Below, piece after piece: positions 1-8,890 of a stretch of 59,720 nucleotides of DNA; within the stretch, counting starts at the first letter, position 1, and the number at the start of each line of letters is the position of its first letter. The stretch lies in NCBI GenBank assembly GCA_026706735.1, contig JAPOYD010000106.1, forward strand, positions 1 through 59,720, written 5' to 3'. The notes below the pieces were generated by a model, which made no database searches, was not told the DNA's origin, and was given only the letters and a program-made list of their open reading frames with translations. Source of the stretch: Nitrospinota bacterium. GTDB lineage: Bacteria > UBA8248. The translations under genes were made by a program, and so were the position numbers.

Positions 1-51
1 ATGAAACCGCAAGCAATCCTCCCGCATCGGGCGGTATTGATTCCACACCTC

Positions 52-477
52 TTACCAGGCGAAGTTTCCGTCCTCATCGAGTGGTGAGAAGGGGTTAAAG
101 GCGACTTCCCAAAAATGTCCGTCCGGATCCTTGAAATATCCCGAATGACCGCCCCAGAAGACGTCCTGCGCCGGCTTGACGATGACGCCGCCTGCGCGTT
201 CGGCTTCGTCGAGCACCTTGGCGACGTCCTCGCGCCTGCGAACGTTGTAGGCCAGGGTGACTGCGCCGGTCGCCTCGCCGCTGCCGGCCCGCGGCCCGAT
301 ATCCTCGATGAGCTTCTCGCGGGGATAGAGGGCGAAACCGATTCCGTTGAGCGTGAAGCAGACGATGGATTCGGCTAACTCCTCGCTCGCAACGCGCCAG
401 CCGAGGGCTTCATAAAACGCGCGTGCGCGCTGAAGATCGTCTACGCCCAGCGTGATGATGCTGAGACGCTGGTCCAT
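52..477 (-). CDS. VOC (glyoxalase/bleomycin-resistance fold) protein
   Basis: This 141-residue protein has the single-module vicinal-oxygen-chelate fold. It opens with a strand typical of the family (IITLGVDDLQRARAFYEALGW) and closes with G-x-F-K-D-P-D-G-H-x-W-E, a classic VOC C-terminal motif supplying a metal-ligand glutamate. The substrate is not predictable. It is the last gene downstream of the first Liv-type ABC operon on the same strand, 64 bases after the LivF-like gene, so it may be co-transcribed. The start is ATG, preceded by a GGGAGGAGA-type ribosome site. Family assignment is firm; the role is unknown. Confidence 0.88.
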   Translation of the reverse strand: MDQRLSIITLGVDDLQRARAFYEALGWRVASEELAESIVCFTLNGIGFALYPREKLIEDIGPRAGSGEATGAVTLAYNVRRREDVAKVLDEAERAGGVIVKPAQDVFWGGHSGYFKDPDGHFWEVAFNPFSPLDEDGNFAW

Positions 478-541
478 GTCGTCTCCTCCCTGGTCTGCGC
501 TGTTTTGTCGGGAAATTCGGCGGGGTTTCTCAGTGGATCGA

Positions 542-1246
542 TTAGACGCCCAGATACCGCATGCGGGTTTCCTGGTCTTCGAGCAGGTCGGCGGAGGCGC
601 CTTCCCACTGGATGACGCCTTTTTCTATCAGGTAGGCACGCCTGGTGATGCTGAGCGCCATGCGGAAGTTCTGCTCCACGAGCAGGATGGCGATGCCTTT
701 TTTCTGGATTTCCACCAGCACGTTCTCGATGGTTTCGACGTAGGCGGGCATCAGGCCCTCGGTGGGCTCGTCCACCATGATGAGTTTGGGCTCCGTGCCC
801 AGGCCCCGCGCCATGGTGAGCATCTGCTGCTCGCCGCCGCTCAACTGGTTCCCCTTGTTGTTGATGCGCTCCTTCAAGCGCGGAAAGAGGGAGAAAATCC
901 AGTCGAGATGCGTGTCGAGGTTTTTTGCGCCGTCGATCGGGATGCGGCTGATTTTAAGGTTTTCATAGACGCTGAGGTTGGTGAACACCTGGCGATCCTC
1001 GGGGATCCAGGAAATCCCCGCGAGCGAGACGGTGTGCGCCTCCGCTTCGGTGATGTCGGCTCCCTCCATGCTTATTTTGCCGCTGCTGGGCGTCAGAAGA
1101 CCCATGATCGTCTTCATGGTGGTGGATTTGCCCGCCCCGTTCCTGCCGAGGAAGGCCACCGCCTCGCCTTCGCCCACCTTGAGGCTCAAGTCGTGAAGCA
1201 CGTGACTCAGGCCGTAAAATGTGTTGATGGAATCGACTTCGAGCAT
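542..1246 (-). CDS. livF: Liv-type ABC transporter ATP-binding protein (LivF-like), operon 1
   Basis: This 234-residue ATPase is one of the two nucleotide-binding subunits of a branched-chain-amino-acid-type (HAAT) importer. The Walker A loop GRNGAGKST lies at about residues 34-42, the LSGGEQQ signature near 134 and Walker B (IMVDEPT) near 157. Length and the short C-terminus are typical of LivF. Its ATG overlaps the stop codon of the LivG-like gene (TAATG), indicating translational coupling. The HAAT family also carries amides, urea and aromatic acids, so the symbol reflects the family, not a proven substrate. Confidence 0.93.
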   Translation of the reverse strand: MLEVDSINTFYGLSHVLHDLSLKVGEGEAVAFLGRNGAGKSTTMKTIMGLLTPSSGKISMEGADITEAEAHTVSLAGISWIPEDRQVFTNLSVYENLKISRIPIDGAKNLDTHLDWIFSLFPRLKERINNKGNQLSGGEQQMLTMARGLGTEPKLIMVDEPTEGLMPAYVETIENVLVEIQKKGIAILLVEQNFRMALSITRRAYLIEKGVIQWEGASADLLEDQETRMRYLGV

Positions 1247-1980
1247 TATTCCCTCAGGTATACGCGCTGAACCTCTGCGTTCGCGCGAACTTCCTCCACC
1301 GTGCCCTCAGCGAGAAAAGCGCCGTTGTGCAGCACGGTGATGATGTCCGAAATGCCCAGCACCACTTCCATGTCGTGCTCCACGAGCACGATGGTGAGCG
1401 GGTCGGCCAGACCCTTGATGAATTCGCCCGTCTGGAGCGTTTCCTCGGGACTCATGCCCGCGGTGGGCTCATCGAGCAGGAGCAGCTTGGGGTCGGTGGC
1501 GAGCGCGATCCCGATTTCGAGATAGCGCTGCTCGCCGTGCGCCAGCGTGCCGGCCAGTTCGTCGCGTTTTTCCGTCAAATTGATGCGCTCCAGTATCTCG
1601 TCCGCCTTTTCAACCAACTCCTTGTGGCTGGGGACGGTTGACCACAGGTTGAACGTCATCTTGCGCGACTGCGCGGCGATGCGAATGTTCTCCAGCACGC
1701 TCAGCTTCGGGAAGATGTTGGTGATCTGGTAGGTGCGGCCGATCCCCAGGTGGGAGCGCTCATGGGCGGGCACTTCCGAGACGTCCGCGCCGTCGAATAT
1801 GACCTGTCCCGAAGTGGGAAGCAGGTCGCCCGCGATCATGTTGAAGAAAGTCGTTTTGCCCGCGCCGTTTGGGCCGATGATGGAGCGCAACTCGCCGGAA
1901 TCGACCGCATAGTCCACGCTGTCCACGGCGACTAGGGCGTCGAAGTGCTTGCTCAGGTTTCTGGTTTCCAAGATAGGCAT
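1246..1980 (-). CDS. livG: Liv-type ABC transporter ATP-binding protein (LivG-like), operon 1
   Basis: This 244-residue ATPase is the second nucleotide-binding subunit of the importer. Walker A GPNGAGKT is at about residues 36-43, the signature loop reads LAHGEQR (a LivG-style variant of LSGGQ) and Walker B is LLLLDEPTAG. The Q-loop region (RTYQI) is also LivG-like. It lies 12 bases downstream of the LivM-like permease and overlaps the LivF-like gene by one base, so all are one transcript. The ATG start fits the usual length. Confidence 0.93.
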   Translation of the reverse strand: MPILETRNLSKHFDALVAVDSVDYAVDSGELRSIIGPNGAGKTTFFNMIAGDLLPTSGQVIFDGADVSEVPAHERSHLGIGRTYQITNIFPKLSVLENIRIAAQSRKMTFNLWSTVPSHKELVEKADEILERINLTEKRDELAGTLAHGEQRYLEIGIALATDPKLLLLDEPTAGMSPEETLQTGEFIKGLADPLTIVLVEHDMEVVLGISDIITVLHNGAFLAEGTVEEVRANAEVQRVYLRE

Positions 1981-1992
1981 TTTGTCTTTCCG

Positions 1993-3222
1993 TTATTCGG
2001 AGTCGGTGGCCGCCTCGTCCTCGGTTTTTTTCGCCAAAACATTTTCCACGGCTTTTTTCGTCAATAATTTCTTCTCGCGGTATTCGAGCGTCATGTTGCG
2101 GATGGTGCCCAGAATGCCCGAGGGCACGAAGAGCACGATCAACACGAAGATGCCGCCCACCCACGCTTCCCAGTACTGGAAGATGTCCAGGTATTTCACG
2201 AATTCCACGCTCATCAACTGCCTCAGGTACCAGTAGATGAACGAACCCACCGCCGGCCCCAGGAAGGTTCCCGCCCCTCCGAAGAGGGTGATGATGACAA
2301 TCTGCCCCGAAGTGATGAAATGGATGTTCTCGATCGGCACCGTCTCGCCGTAGATGATCGCCAGCGCGCCCGCGACTCCCGAGATGGCCCCGCTCATCGT
2401 GAACGCCATGAGCCTCACTTTCGCCACATTGTAGCCGCAGATGCGCGCACGGTCCTCGTTTTCACGGACAGCTCTCAGCACATGGCCGAACGGCGAGCGC
2501 AGCACCTGCCAGATGAGAGCGATGAAAACGACGGCAATGACGAAGACGAAATAATAGGTGATGTTCGCATCCATGATGCCCACGCGAAGGTTGATGGAGC
2601 CCAGCCTCATGTTCTCGAGGCCGCCCAGTCCGTCCGTTCCGCCCGTAAGGTCGTCGAACGTCTGCGCGGAGTAGTAGAAGATCATGCTGATGGAGAGGGT
2701 GACCATCGCAAAATACACGCCGCGCTTCGTGCTGCAAATTGTGCCGATGAGCCAGGCGACGAAAGTCGAGACGATGATGCAGGTGATGAGCGAGATTTCG
2801 AGGGGCAGCACCTTGAAGGCGCTGACCATCCAGTCGGGCGCGTATGTGCCGGGCTTGATCCAGGCGTGCATGATGCCCACGGTGTAGCCGCCCACGCCGA
2901 AGAACGCGCAGTGGCCCAAGCTGAGCATTCCCGTGTTGCCGAGCAGGATGTTGAAGGCGATTCCGAACAGCGTGTAGATGAGAATCTGAATCATCAGCGG
3001 CGTGCTCGGCACGAAGCCGCGAATCTCCGCGACTATCTCGGCGGTCTCTTCCCAGTCGTTGTCCTCGAGCCAGATGATCGAATCGTTAAGGGCACTGAAG
3101 AAGAACGGGTACACCAGCAGAAGACCGGCGAGTATCAGAATGCCGTAGTTGTCGAAGACTTCCGCGAGCCACGCCCAGAACTCTTTGGGCGTGAATCGGT
3201 TTTTTGGAGCTGCACTGTCCAC
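1993..3222 (-). CDS. livM: Liv-type ABC transporter permease (LivM-like), operon 1
   Basis: This 409-residue integral membrane protein has many hydrophobic helices. The LivM block IAFNILLGNTGMLSLGHCAFFGVGGY is present, as is the EAA-like coupling loop RAVRENEDRARICGYNV that contacts the ATPases. It is longer than many LivM proteins because of an N-terminal extension of about 80 residues with its own membrane segment and a charged C-terminal tail. The start codon is GTG with a GGGAGAG ribosome site about 9 bases upstream. It sits between the LivH-like and LivG-like genes. Confidence 0.9.
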   Translation of the reverse strand: MDSAAPKNRFTPKEFWAWLAEVFDNYGILILAGLLLVYPFFFSALNDSIIWLEDNDWEETAEIVAEIRGFVPSTPLMIQILIYTLFGIAFNILLGNTGMLSLGHCAFFGVGGYTVGIMHAWIKPGTYAPDWMVSAFKVLPLEISLITCIIVSTFVAWLIGTICSTKRGVYFAMVTLSISMIFYYSAQTFDDLTGGTDGLGGLENMRLGSINLRVGIMDANITYYFVFVIAVVFIALIWQVLRSPFGHVLRAVRENEDRARICGYNVAKVRLMAFTMSGAISGVAGALAIIYGETVPIENIHFITSGQIVIITLFGGAGTFLGPAVGSFIYWYLRQLMSVEFVKYLDIFQYWEAWVGGIFVLIVLFVPSGILGTIRNMTLEYREKKLLTKKAVENVLAKKTEDEAATDSE

Positions 3223-3254
3223 TTTAGAAATCTCTCCCGAGACGAAACGGATTT

Positions 3255-4235
3255 TTAGTCAAAAGCGCCTTCCTGGCCGAACAACCCCCTTGGCCTCAAG
3301 AGAAGTATTACCGCCATCACGATGAAGAGCAGAATGTCGGACGCTTTTTCCCAGAAATCGGGGCCGATCACCGTGCCCGTCCAGTTCTGGACCACGTACT
3401 GGGTTCTGCCCACCAAGGGCGTGAGCGCCCAGAGCTGGCCCAGGATCAGCCCGCCGATCACGGGACCGATGAAGCTCCCCATGCCGCCGACGACGACCAC
3501 GATGAAGGTCTGCACCAGAATGAGTTCGCCCATCGTGGCGTCCACCGCGAAAAGGGGCGCTATCATGACGCCGGAGAATCCGGCCAGGGCGATGCCCAGG
3601 CCGAAGGTAAGTCTCCAGATGCGCGACACGTTGATGCCCAGCACCTTCACCATCGTGTTGTTGTTCGTGCCCGCGCGGATCATCATGCCCAGGTTCGTCT
3701 TGTAGATGAGCACCCAGAGGAGGGCGACGAGAATCGCCGCGGTAATGATGGTGAAGCTCCTGTAGGCCGTGATGTCGAGCGTGCCCGTCTGGAAGAGCGA
3801 GAACTGGAACATCGGCGGGATGTTGAAGGGTTTTCCCGGCCTGCCCCAGAGGAAACGGACGAAATCCGGCAGGAAGATGGACATGCCGAACATGATCAGC
3901 ACGCCCGAGAACCGCTCGTTCTCCGTATTGTATATTCGGCTGATGACGTATCTCTCAAAAACCATCCCGAGGGCGAACATGACGATGGGAACGGAGGCGA
4001 GGGCCATGATGAAGCCCATGTTCGGCCCGAGAAAGGGCGAGAAAATGAGGTCCGAAACCGTAAAGCCCACGTACGCGCCCAGCATGTAGAAGGCGCCGTG
4101 CCCGAAATTGATGATGCCCATGAGGCCGAATATGATTGAAAGGCCCAGGGCCAGGAGAACCCAGAAGGAGCCCTGCACCAGCCCCAGGAACAGGTGCTGG
4201 ACGAACTCCGAAAACTCAACGCCGCCACTTGGCAA
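3255..4235 (-). CDS. livH: Liv-type ABC transporter permease (LivH-like), operon 1
   Basis: This permease of about 326 residues has the LivH hallmark GLIMGIINFGHGAFYMLGAY-type segment near the N-terminus and a coupling loop (RAGTNNNTMVKVLGINV). It pairs with LivM to form the membrane channel. I chose a TTG start at 4235 because AAGGAG lies 6 bases upstream. A longer in-frame TTG at 4274 would add 13 unlikely residues. The gene follows the binding-protein gene after a strong hairpin and precedes livM by 32 bases. Confidence 0.88.
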   Translation of the reverse strand: MPSGGVEFSEFVQHLFLGLVQGSFWVLLALGLSIIFGLMGIINFGHGAFYMLGAYVGFTVSDLIFSPFLGPNMGFIMALASVPIVMFALGMVFERYVISRIYNTENERFSGVLIMFGMSIFLPDFVRFLWGRPGKPFNIPPMFQFSLFQTGTLDITAYRSFTIITAAILVALLWVLIYKTNLGMMIRAGTNNNTMVKVLGINVSRIWRLTFGLGIALAGFSGVMIAPLFAVDATMGELILVQTFIVVVVGGMGSFIGPVIGGLILGQLWALTPLVGRTQYVVQNWTGTVIGPDFWEKASDILLFIVMAVILLLRPRGLFGQEGAFD

Positions 4236-4319
4236 AACACGCTCCTTGAGAACGGGGAAGTCGCAAGAGTGCAATGTCTAGGATGAAACGCCGCCTTTGT
4301 CAAACGTCGTGAGGAAAAG

Positions 4320-4348
4320 CCGGGGCGGCTGGATTCCAGCCGCCCCGG
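4320..4348 (-). terminator. Intercistronic hairpin after binding-protein gene, operon 1
   Basis: A perfect 13-base-pair stem (CCGGGGCGGCTGG against its complement) closes on a 3-base loop. It lies between the binding-protein gene and livH and is followed on the minus strand by only four U residues. In ABC operons such a hairpin commonly protects the binding-protein message or partly terminates transcription, giving excess binding protein. That role is inferred from position. Confidence 0.7.
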
Positions 4349-4381
4349 TCAGCGTCCGATGGTGCCTTGATGCGCTGTTTC

Positions 4382-5668
4382 CTAGGCCCTTCTCTCGCTG
4401 GCGGGACCTTTCAGGCCTTTCTCCTCGCAGGAGACGGTGTTGCCCTCGCCGCTCGAGGAGCCGATGACCTCGATGTGATCGAATTTATCCTTCATCTCGG
4501 CCTTGGATTTGCCACGCATCACGAACACTTCCGAGATGCAGACGTGGTCGCAGGCGCGAATCTGGCACACGCCCTTGCTGTACTGGAACTTCTTGCCTTC
4601 GAGCACCTTCGCGAGCTTGAAGTGGTCGCGGCGCTTGTAGAGCTTGGTCTCCCTCGCCGTGTCCAGGATCAGCCGCGTGAGGTCGTGGGCGAGCATTCCG
4701 TAGCTCGAGCAGGGGCGTTTGCGGCGCGCCAGGAACTTGTCGTTCAGCGTCTTGGCCGCCGGATACTTGCTCGCGAGAGAGGGGTGCCACATCATCGCCG
4801 CGTTGAAGCCGTGGTAGGAGCCGAGGCCGGCGGCTTCGGGCATGGTGATCTCGGTGGCGCCCAGGACGATCTTCACCTTCTTGTCGAGACCGGCTTCGCG
4901 CGCCTGCTTGACGAAAGCGACTTGGCGCTGCCCCCAGTTGAGCGCGTAGACGACGTCTGGCTTCTCCTTCAGGATTCTCGGGAACGTCGCGGAATAGTCC
5001 ATCGAGGTCGGGAAGGGCACCCAGGAGACGGAGCTGTTCGCGTTCCACGTGAGGTCGAATTTCTTCGTCAGCTTGTTGAAGGCGGGGATGAACATCTTGG
5101 GCCAGATGTAGTCGTCGAACACGCAGTGAATCTTTTTGCCCACCTTGTTCTCGGCGATATAGGTGAGCGAACTCGCCGCCAGTTGATACGGCGTGGTGTT
5201 CGCCGTGAAGAACAGGGGCGACATCTTCGTCGCGTTCTGCGGGGTGGACATGATGTGCTGGGGATAGTTCGCATAAATGATATTGCGTTTGCGGGAGAAC
5301 TCGTTGAGGCGCACTTCCTCGGGGCCGACCATGGAGCCCGCGATGAAGTCGACCCTGTGGTTGTCGATCAGGTCGAGCGCGTGCGTGGTGGTCTGATCCC
5401 ATTTGAACTGATCGTCGCGGAAGAGCAGCTTGACCTGGCGTCCGTCCACGCCGCCTTCCTTGTTGACGTCCTCGATGGCGATCTTGACGCCTTCCACCTG
5501 GTCGAATGCCTCGGTGGAGTAGGGGCCTGTCGTCGGGTGGATGGAACCCCACTTGATCGGCCGGGCGCCGAGGCCCTCTTTCAGAAACGGGGGCGCCGCC
5601 TGCGCGGCCACGATGCCGCCGATGAGGCCCGCGCCTTTCAGGAATTTTCTTCTGTCCAAACGACTCAT
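4382..5668 (-). CDS. Liv-type ABC substrate-binding protein with Tat signal, operon 1
   Basis: This 428-residue periplasmic binding protein belongs to the Leu/Ile/Val-binding or AmiC-like family (peripla_BP_6). It starts MSRLDRRKFLK, a twin-arginine signal (R6 R7 K F L K) followed by a hydrophobic stretch, so it is probably exported folded by Tat. The mature part contains GSIHPTTGPYS and the two-lobe pattern of amide or amino-acid receptors. AAGGAGG lies just before the ATG and a near-consensus promoter about 90 bases upstream. It is the first gene of operon 1. Confidence 0.9.
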   Translation of the reverse strand: MSRLDRRKFLKGAGLIGGIVAAQAAPPFLKEGLGARPIKWGSIHPTTGPYSTEAFDQVEGVKIAIEDVNKEGGVDGRQVKLLFRDDQFKWDQTTTHALDLIDNHRVDFIAGSMVGPEEVRLNEFSRKRNIIYANYPQHIMSTPQNATKMSPLFFTANTTPYQLAASSLTYIAENKVGKKIHCVFDDYIWPKMFIPAFNKLTKKFDLTWNANSSVSWVPFPTSMDYSATFPRILKEKPDVVYALNWGQRQVAFVKQAREAGLDKKVKIVLGATEITMPEAAGLGSYHGFNAAMMWHPSLASKYPAAKTLNDKFLARRKRPCSSYGMLAHDLTRLILDTARETKLYKRRDHFKLAKVLEGKKFQYSKGVCQIRACDHVCISEVFVMRGKSKAEMKDKFDHIEVIGSSSGEGNTVSCEEKGLKGPASERRA

Positions 5669-5696
5669 GAATACTCCTCCTTATGGTGATGAAATG

Positions 5697-5715
5697 ACAT
5701 GAAGACGCTTCATGT
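5697..5715. promoter_or_regulatory. Inverted repeat in the leader of ABC operon 1
   Basis: ACATGAAG and CTTCATGT form a perfect 8-base inverted repeat around a 3-base spacer. It lies between the predicted transcription start (about 5748) and the binding-protein ATG. It could be a dimeric regulator's operator or an RNA hairpin; the sequence does not decide between them. Confidence 0.5.
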
Positions 5716-5754
5716 GCTGGTGTGAATATCTCCTTGAACTATAGTGATGAGAAA

Positions 5755-5783
5755 ATCATAGAGTCTCGTTTTCCGCGTGTCAA
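5755..5783 (-). promoter_or_regulatory. Sigma70-type promoter of ABC operon 1
   Basis: Read on the minus strand, the site is TTGACA, 17 bases, TATGAT: a perfect -35 and a five-of-six -10 with ideal spacing. It is about 87 bases upstream of the binding-protein start codon. This is the best-matching promoter I found in the window. Confidence 0.75.
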
Positions 5784-5858
5784 CAAGTGAAACGGGGGGC
5801 ATTTTCATCTTGTTTGTTCAGGTGATTTCATGCGCGGAGCGGACAAGTCCGGGAAGTT

Positions 5859-5888
5859 TTGACATACGGAGGCGCGTGTGTCTCTTAT
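5859..5888 (+). promoter_or_regulatory. Candidate promoter of the VOC gene
   Basis: TTGACA is followed after 18 bases by TCTTAT, a four-of-six -10 match, about 80 bases before the VOC start. The -35 is perfect but the -10 is weak. The site is divergent from the operon 1 promoter. Confidence 0.4.
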
Positions 5889-5967
5889 GCCCGAATCATG
5901 CAAGGGGTCGAGTTTTCCGATATCCTTTTCAACTTTATCGAACAGTCATTTTTCGAGGAGTATGGCG

Positions 5968-6399
5968 ATGTTCAAGAAGATTCATCATGTGGGCCTCATC
6001 ACGGACGACATGGAGCGCACTGTAAAAATGTTCCAGGAAAAACTGGGGTGTGAGCCGAACCGCGTGCAGGTGGCCGACACCGGCTGGGCGCACGCCACCT
6101 TCCTGCGCATGGGCGACGTGGAAATCGAGATCATGCAGCCCTATGACCCGGAGAACCACTACACGAAGATGCTCGAGCGAAACAGCGGTCCCTGCCTCTC
6201 GCACATCGCGCTATCGGCGCCCGATACGGGCGCGGCGGGCAAGCATTTCACGGATGGCGGCGTGAAATTCCTCGACGGCTTCGGCCCGGGCACCTACACC
6301 CCACGGGGATATGAAATCCTGTTCCTGCATCCTGATGAGACCGAGGGCATCGTGATACAGGTGGCCTCGGACGTCCCCGCGAAAGATATGGGGTATTGA
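5968..6399 (+). CDS. VOC family protein, methylmalonyl-CoA epimerase-like
   Basis: This 143-residue VOC protein begins MFKKIHHVGLITDDMERTV, the usual first strand of methylmalonyl-CoA epimerase and related lactoylglutathione-lyase-like proteins. Metal-ligand candidates are the early His of HHVG, the glutamate of VEIEIM and the late His/Glu of FLHPDETEG. I start it at ATG 5968 because CGAGGAG lies 7 bases upstream; an ATG six bases earlier is too close to that site. It stands alone between the two minus-strand ABC operons. A true epimerase role is unproven, since no mutase gene is nearby. Confidence 0.82.
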   Translation: MFKKIHHVGLITDDMERTVKMFQEKLGCEPNRVQVADTGWAHATFLRMGDVEIEIMQPYDPENHYTKMLERNSGPCLSHIALSAPDTGAAGKHFTDGGVKFLDGFGPGTYTPRGYEILFLHPDETEGIVIQVASDVPAKDMGY

Positions 6400-6480
6400 A
6401 GTTGTCGTATCCGATAGCTGGGTAAGTGGGTGAGTCAGTGGAGGAATTGATGGATCACGCGATAAGGCCGGTTCGACTCC

Positions 6481-7212
6481 TCACGCGCCGAGGTAGTATT
6501 TCTTCACGAGTTCATGGCCGGCGAGGGCTTCGGTGTCCTCGCCCGCGAAGGCGATCTCCCCGTGGACGATGATGTAGCCCCTGTCCGCTATCTTGACCGC
6601 CTGGTTGAAGTTCTGCTCGGCCATGAGGACGGTGAGCTGGTATTCCTCTTTCAGTTCCCGGATTTTGGCGATCACCCGGCTCACGAGGATGGGCGCGAGA
6701 CCGACGGAGGGCTCGTCCACCAGGAGCACCTTGGGCGCGGACATGAGCGCGCGGGCCACTGCCAGCATCTGCTGCTCGCCCCCGCTCATGCTGCCTGCGA
6801 GCTGGTTTTTGCGCTCCGCGAGAACCGGGAAGGCCTCGAAGGCGAAGGCGATGTTGCGGTCGATGCCGCGGCGGGCTTCTTCGCGGTAGGCGCCCAGGAG
6901 GAGGTTTTCCTCCACCGTCAGGCGAGGGAAGAGGCGCCTGCCCTCGGGCACGAGCGCGACGCCCAGGTTCACGATCTCCTCCGGATTCTTGCCCGCCAGA
7001 TTGATTCGCTCGCCGTCGGCTTCCAGATAAATTTCGCCCTCATCCGGCTGGATGATTCCCATGATGCACTTGATGAGCGTGCTCTTGCCGTTGCCGTTGG
7101 TGCCGAGGAGCACCACGGTCTCCCCGTCGTTCACCTGGATGGAGACCCCGTGCAGCACGCGCACGGCCCCGTAGCCCGCGGATACGTTGTCGACAACGAT
7201 GCTATGCGCCAA
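6481..7212 (-). CDS. livF: Liv-type ABC transporter ATP-binding protein (LivF-like), operon 2
   Basis: This ATPase of 243 residues has Walker A LGTNGNGKST, the signature MSGGEQQML and Walker B VLLVDEPSVGLAP, all LivF-like. The Walker A loop has Thr-Asn in place of Arg-Asn. No ATG fits the family start. A TTG at 7212 gives LAHSIVVDN and overlaps the end of the LivG-like gene by 11 bases, so I use it. It ends operon 2. Confidence 0.88.
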   Translation of the reverse strand: MAHSIVVDNVSAGYGAVRVLHGVSIQVNDGETVVLLGTNGNGKSTLIKCIMGIIQPDEGEIYLEADGERINLAGKNPEEIVNLGVALVPEGRRLFPRLTVEENLLLGAYREEARRGIDRNIAFAFEAFPVLAERKNQLAGSMSGGEQQMLAVARALMSAPKVLLVDEPSVGLAPILVSRVIAKIRELKEEYQLTVLMAEQNFNQAVKIADRGYIIVHGEIAFAGEDTEALAGHELVKKYYLGA

Positions 7213-7927
7213 GGTAGGCCCTTTCCACGTCCTTGTTGTTGACGATCTCATCGGGCGTCCCCTCGGCGATCTTCTCGCCTGCATCGAGAACGACGATGCG
7301 CTCCGAGAAGTTCATGACCGCCCGCATGATGTGCTCGATCATGATGATGGTGAGGCCTTGCTCGTTCAGGCGTACGAGGATCTCGAGAATGTCGTCCAAC
7401 TCGGTGTCGGAGAGGCCGGCCATGGCCTCATCCGAGATCAACAGCTTCGGCTTGGCCGCCATGGCGCGCGCGAGTTCGAGCTTGCGCAGTTCGATCTGGG
7501 TGAGTCCGCCGGTGCGCACGTCGGCCTTGTCCGCCATGCTCATGAGTTCGAGTATTTCCATGGCCTCGCCGCGCAACTCCACACCGTGGGAGTGCTGGTG
7601 GGCGGCGTATTCGAGCGGGATGCAGAGATTCTCGAGCACCGTCATGCTGACGAACGGTTTTGGAATCTGAAAGCTGCGCGAAATGCCTAGGCGGGTTCGC
7701 TGGTAGGCGGGAATTCTGGTGATGTCCCGGCCGGCGAAAACGATGTTCCCCTCGTCATTGGCCAAAGCGCCCGAGATGCAGTTGATCATCGTCGTCTTGC
7801 CCGAGCCGTTGGGGCCGATGAGGCCGAAGCGCTCGTTTTCCTTCACGTGCAAATCGACTCTGGTGAGCGCGCTGAATCCGCCGAAGCGCTTCGTTACGCC
7901 GTGCACGTCGAGCAGGTTGTCGCTCAT
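7202..7927 (-). CDS. livG: Liv-type ABC transporter ATP-binding protein (LivG-like), operon 2
   Basis: This 241-residue ATPase starts MSDNLLDVHGVTKRFGG. Walker A is GPNGSGKTT. The signature region reads LTQIELRKLELARA instead of LSGGQ, a divergence seen in some LivG paralogues. Walker B is LLISDEAMAGLS, where the usual DEP(T) becomes DEA. The open frame extends far upstream, but the ATG at 7927 overlaps the LivM stop (TGATG) and gives the correct length. The altered motifs deserve attention but do not suggest a broken gene. Confidence 0.88.
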   Translation of the reverse strand: MSDNLLDVHGVTKRFGGFSALTRVDLHVKENERFGLIGPNGSGKTTMINCISGALANDEGNIVFAGRDITRIPAYQRTRLGISRSFQIPKPFVSMTVLENLCIPLEYAAHQHSHGVELRGEAMEILELMSMADKADVRTGGLTQIELRKLELARAMAAKPKLLISDEAMAGLSDTELDDILEILVRLNEQGLTIIMIEHIMRAVMNFSERIVVLDAGEKIAEGTPDEIVNNKDVERAYLGA

Positions 7928-8886
7928 CACGCCTCCCTCCCCGCGAGTCGCGAGCGGATTTTGCCGAACAGGCCCACGAGGCCGTCGGGCGCGAAGACCA
8001 CGAAGCCCACGAGCAGGCTGCCCACGATGAGCAGGTTCATCTCGGACGAGAGAGTGACGGTGGCGATCTGCTGGGCCGTGCCCACGAGAACCGCGCCGAC
8101 CAGCGGACCCATCCAAGTGGTGGTGCCGCCGATCATGGGCATGGCGAGGCTGTTCACCGCGTAATCCAGGTGAAAAGCCGACGTGGGTTCGATGTAGACG
8201 ACGAAATAGGAAAACGGCGCGCCCGCAATTCCCATCAGCGCGCCGCTCACCGTGGTGGCGAACAGCTTGAGTTTGAGGATGGGTACGCCCATGCACTCGG
8301 CCGCCTCTTCGTTGTCGCGGATGGCGGCCATTCCACGCCCGATCCAGGATTTCTCGATGAGCCAGGCGACGGCCACGGAGACCACCGCGATCGACGCCAT
8401 GACGAAGAACAGGAACTCGTCGTAGTTCGAGAAGAGCGGCACGCTCCTGGGCTTCAGGATGGCCGTGCCCGCGCCCCCGCCCACATAGCTCCAGTTCGAG
8501 ATGAGCATCTGGAGCACGACGGCCAGCGCCAATGTGGCGATGGAGAAGAAGACGCCCTTGAGCCTCAAGGTCAGGTAGCCGATGCCGAGTCCCAGAAGGC
8601 CCGAGACGAGGCCGCCCATGACGAGCAGCAAATAGAGGGGCGGCTTCCATGTCTTGATGAGTGCGACGGCGGTGTAGGCGCCCATGGCGAAGAACCCCGC
8701 CGTGCCGAAGTTCACGTAGCCGGTGTAGCCGCCCAGGATATTCCAGGCGGTGGCCAGGACGACGTATTGCAACACGACGTAGGCCGCCTTGTAGTAGAAG
8801 CGGTTCTCCATCTGGGTCGTGATGAGGAAGGCTCCGACGATCAGAACCGCAGCCACGATCAGGAAGAGCTTTCTTTCCTTGCTCAA
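7927..8886 (-). CDS. livM: Liv-type ABC transporter permease (LivM-like), operon 2
   Basis: This 319-residue membrane protein carries the LivM segment ATAWNILGGYTGYVNFGTAGFFAMGAY and the ATPase-coupling loop RDNEEAAECMGVPILKLKL. It is shorter than its counterpart in operon 1 and lacks that protein's long N-terminal extension. The start is TTG with GGGAG 8 bases upstream. It overlaps the LivG gene by one base and follows the LivH gene by four bases. Confidence 0.9.
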   Translation of the reverse strand: MSKERKLFLIVAAVLIVGAFLITTQMENRFYYKAAYVVLQYVVLATAWNILGGYTGYVNFGTAGFFAMGAYTAVALIKTWKPPLYLLLVMGGLVSGLLGLGIGYLTLRLKGVFFSIATLALAVVLQMLISNWSYVGGGAGTAILKPRSVPLFSNYDEFLFFVMASIAVVSVAVAWLIEKSWIGRGMAAIRDNEEAAECMGVPILKLKLFATTVSGALMGIAGAPFSYFVVYIEPTSAFHLDYAVNSLAMPMIGGTTTWMGPLVGAVLVGTAQQIATVTLSSEMNLLIVGSLLVGFVVFAPDGLVGLFGKIRSRLAGREA

Positions 8887-8890
8887 GGAG

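Noticed and set aside
4367-5689. Long plus-strand frame opposite the first binding-protein gene
   Set aside because: Antisense shadow: no motif, and the minus-strand receptor with Tat signal is clear.
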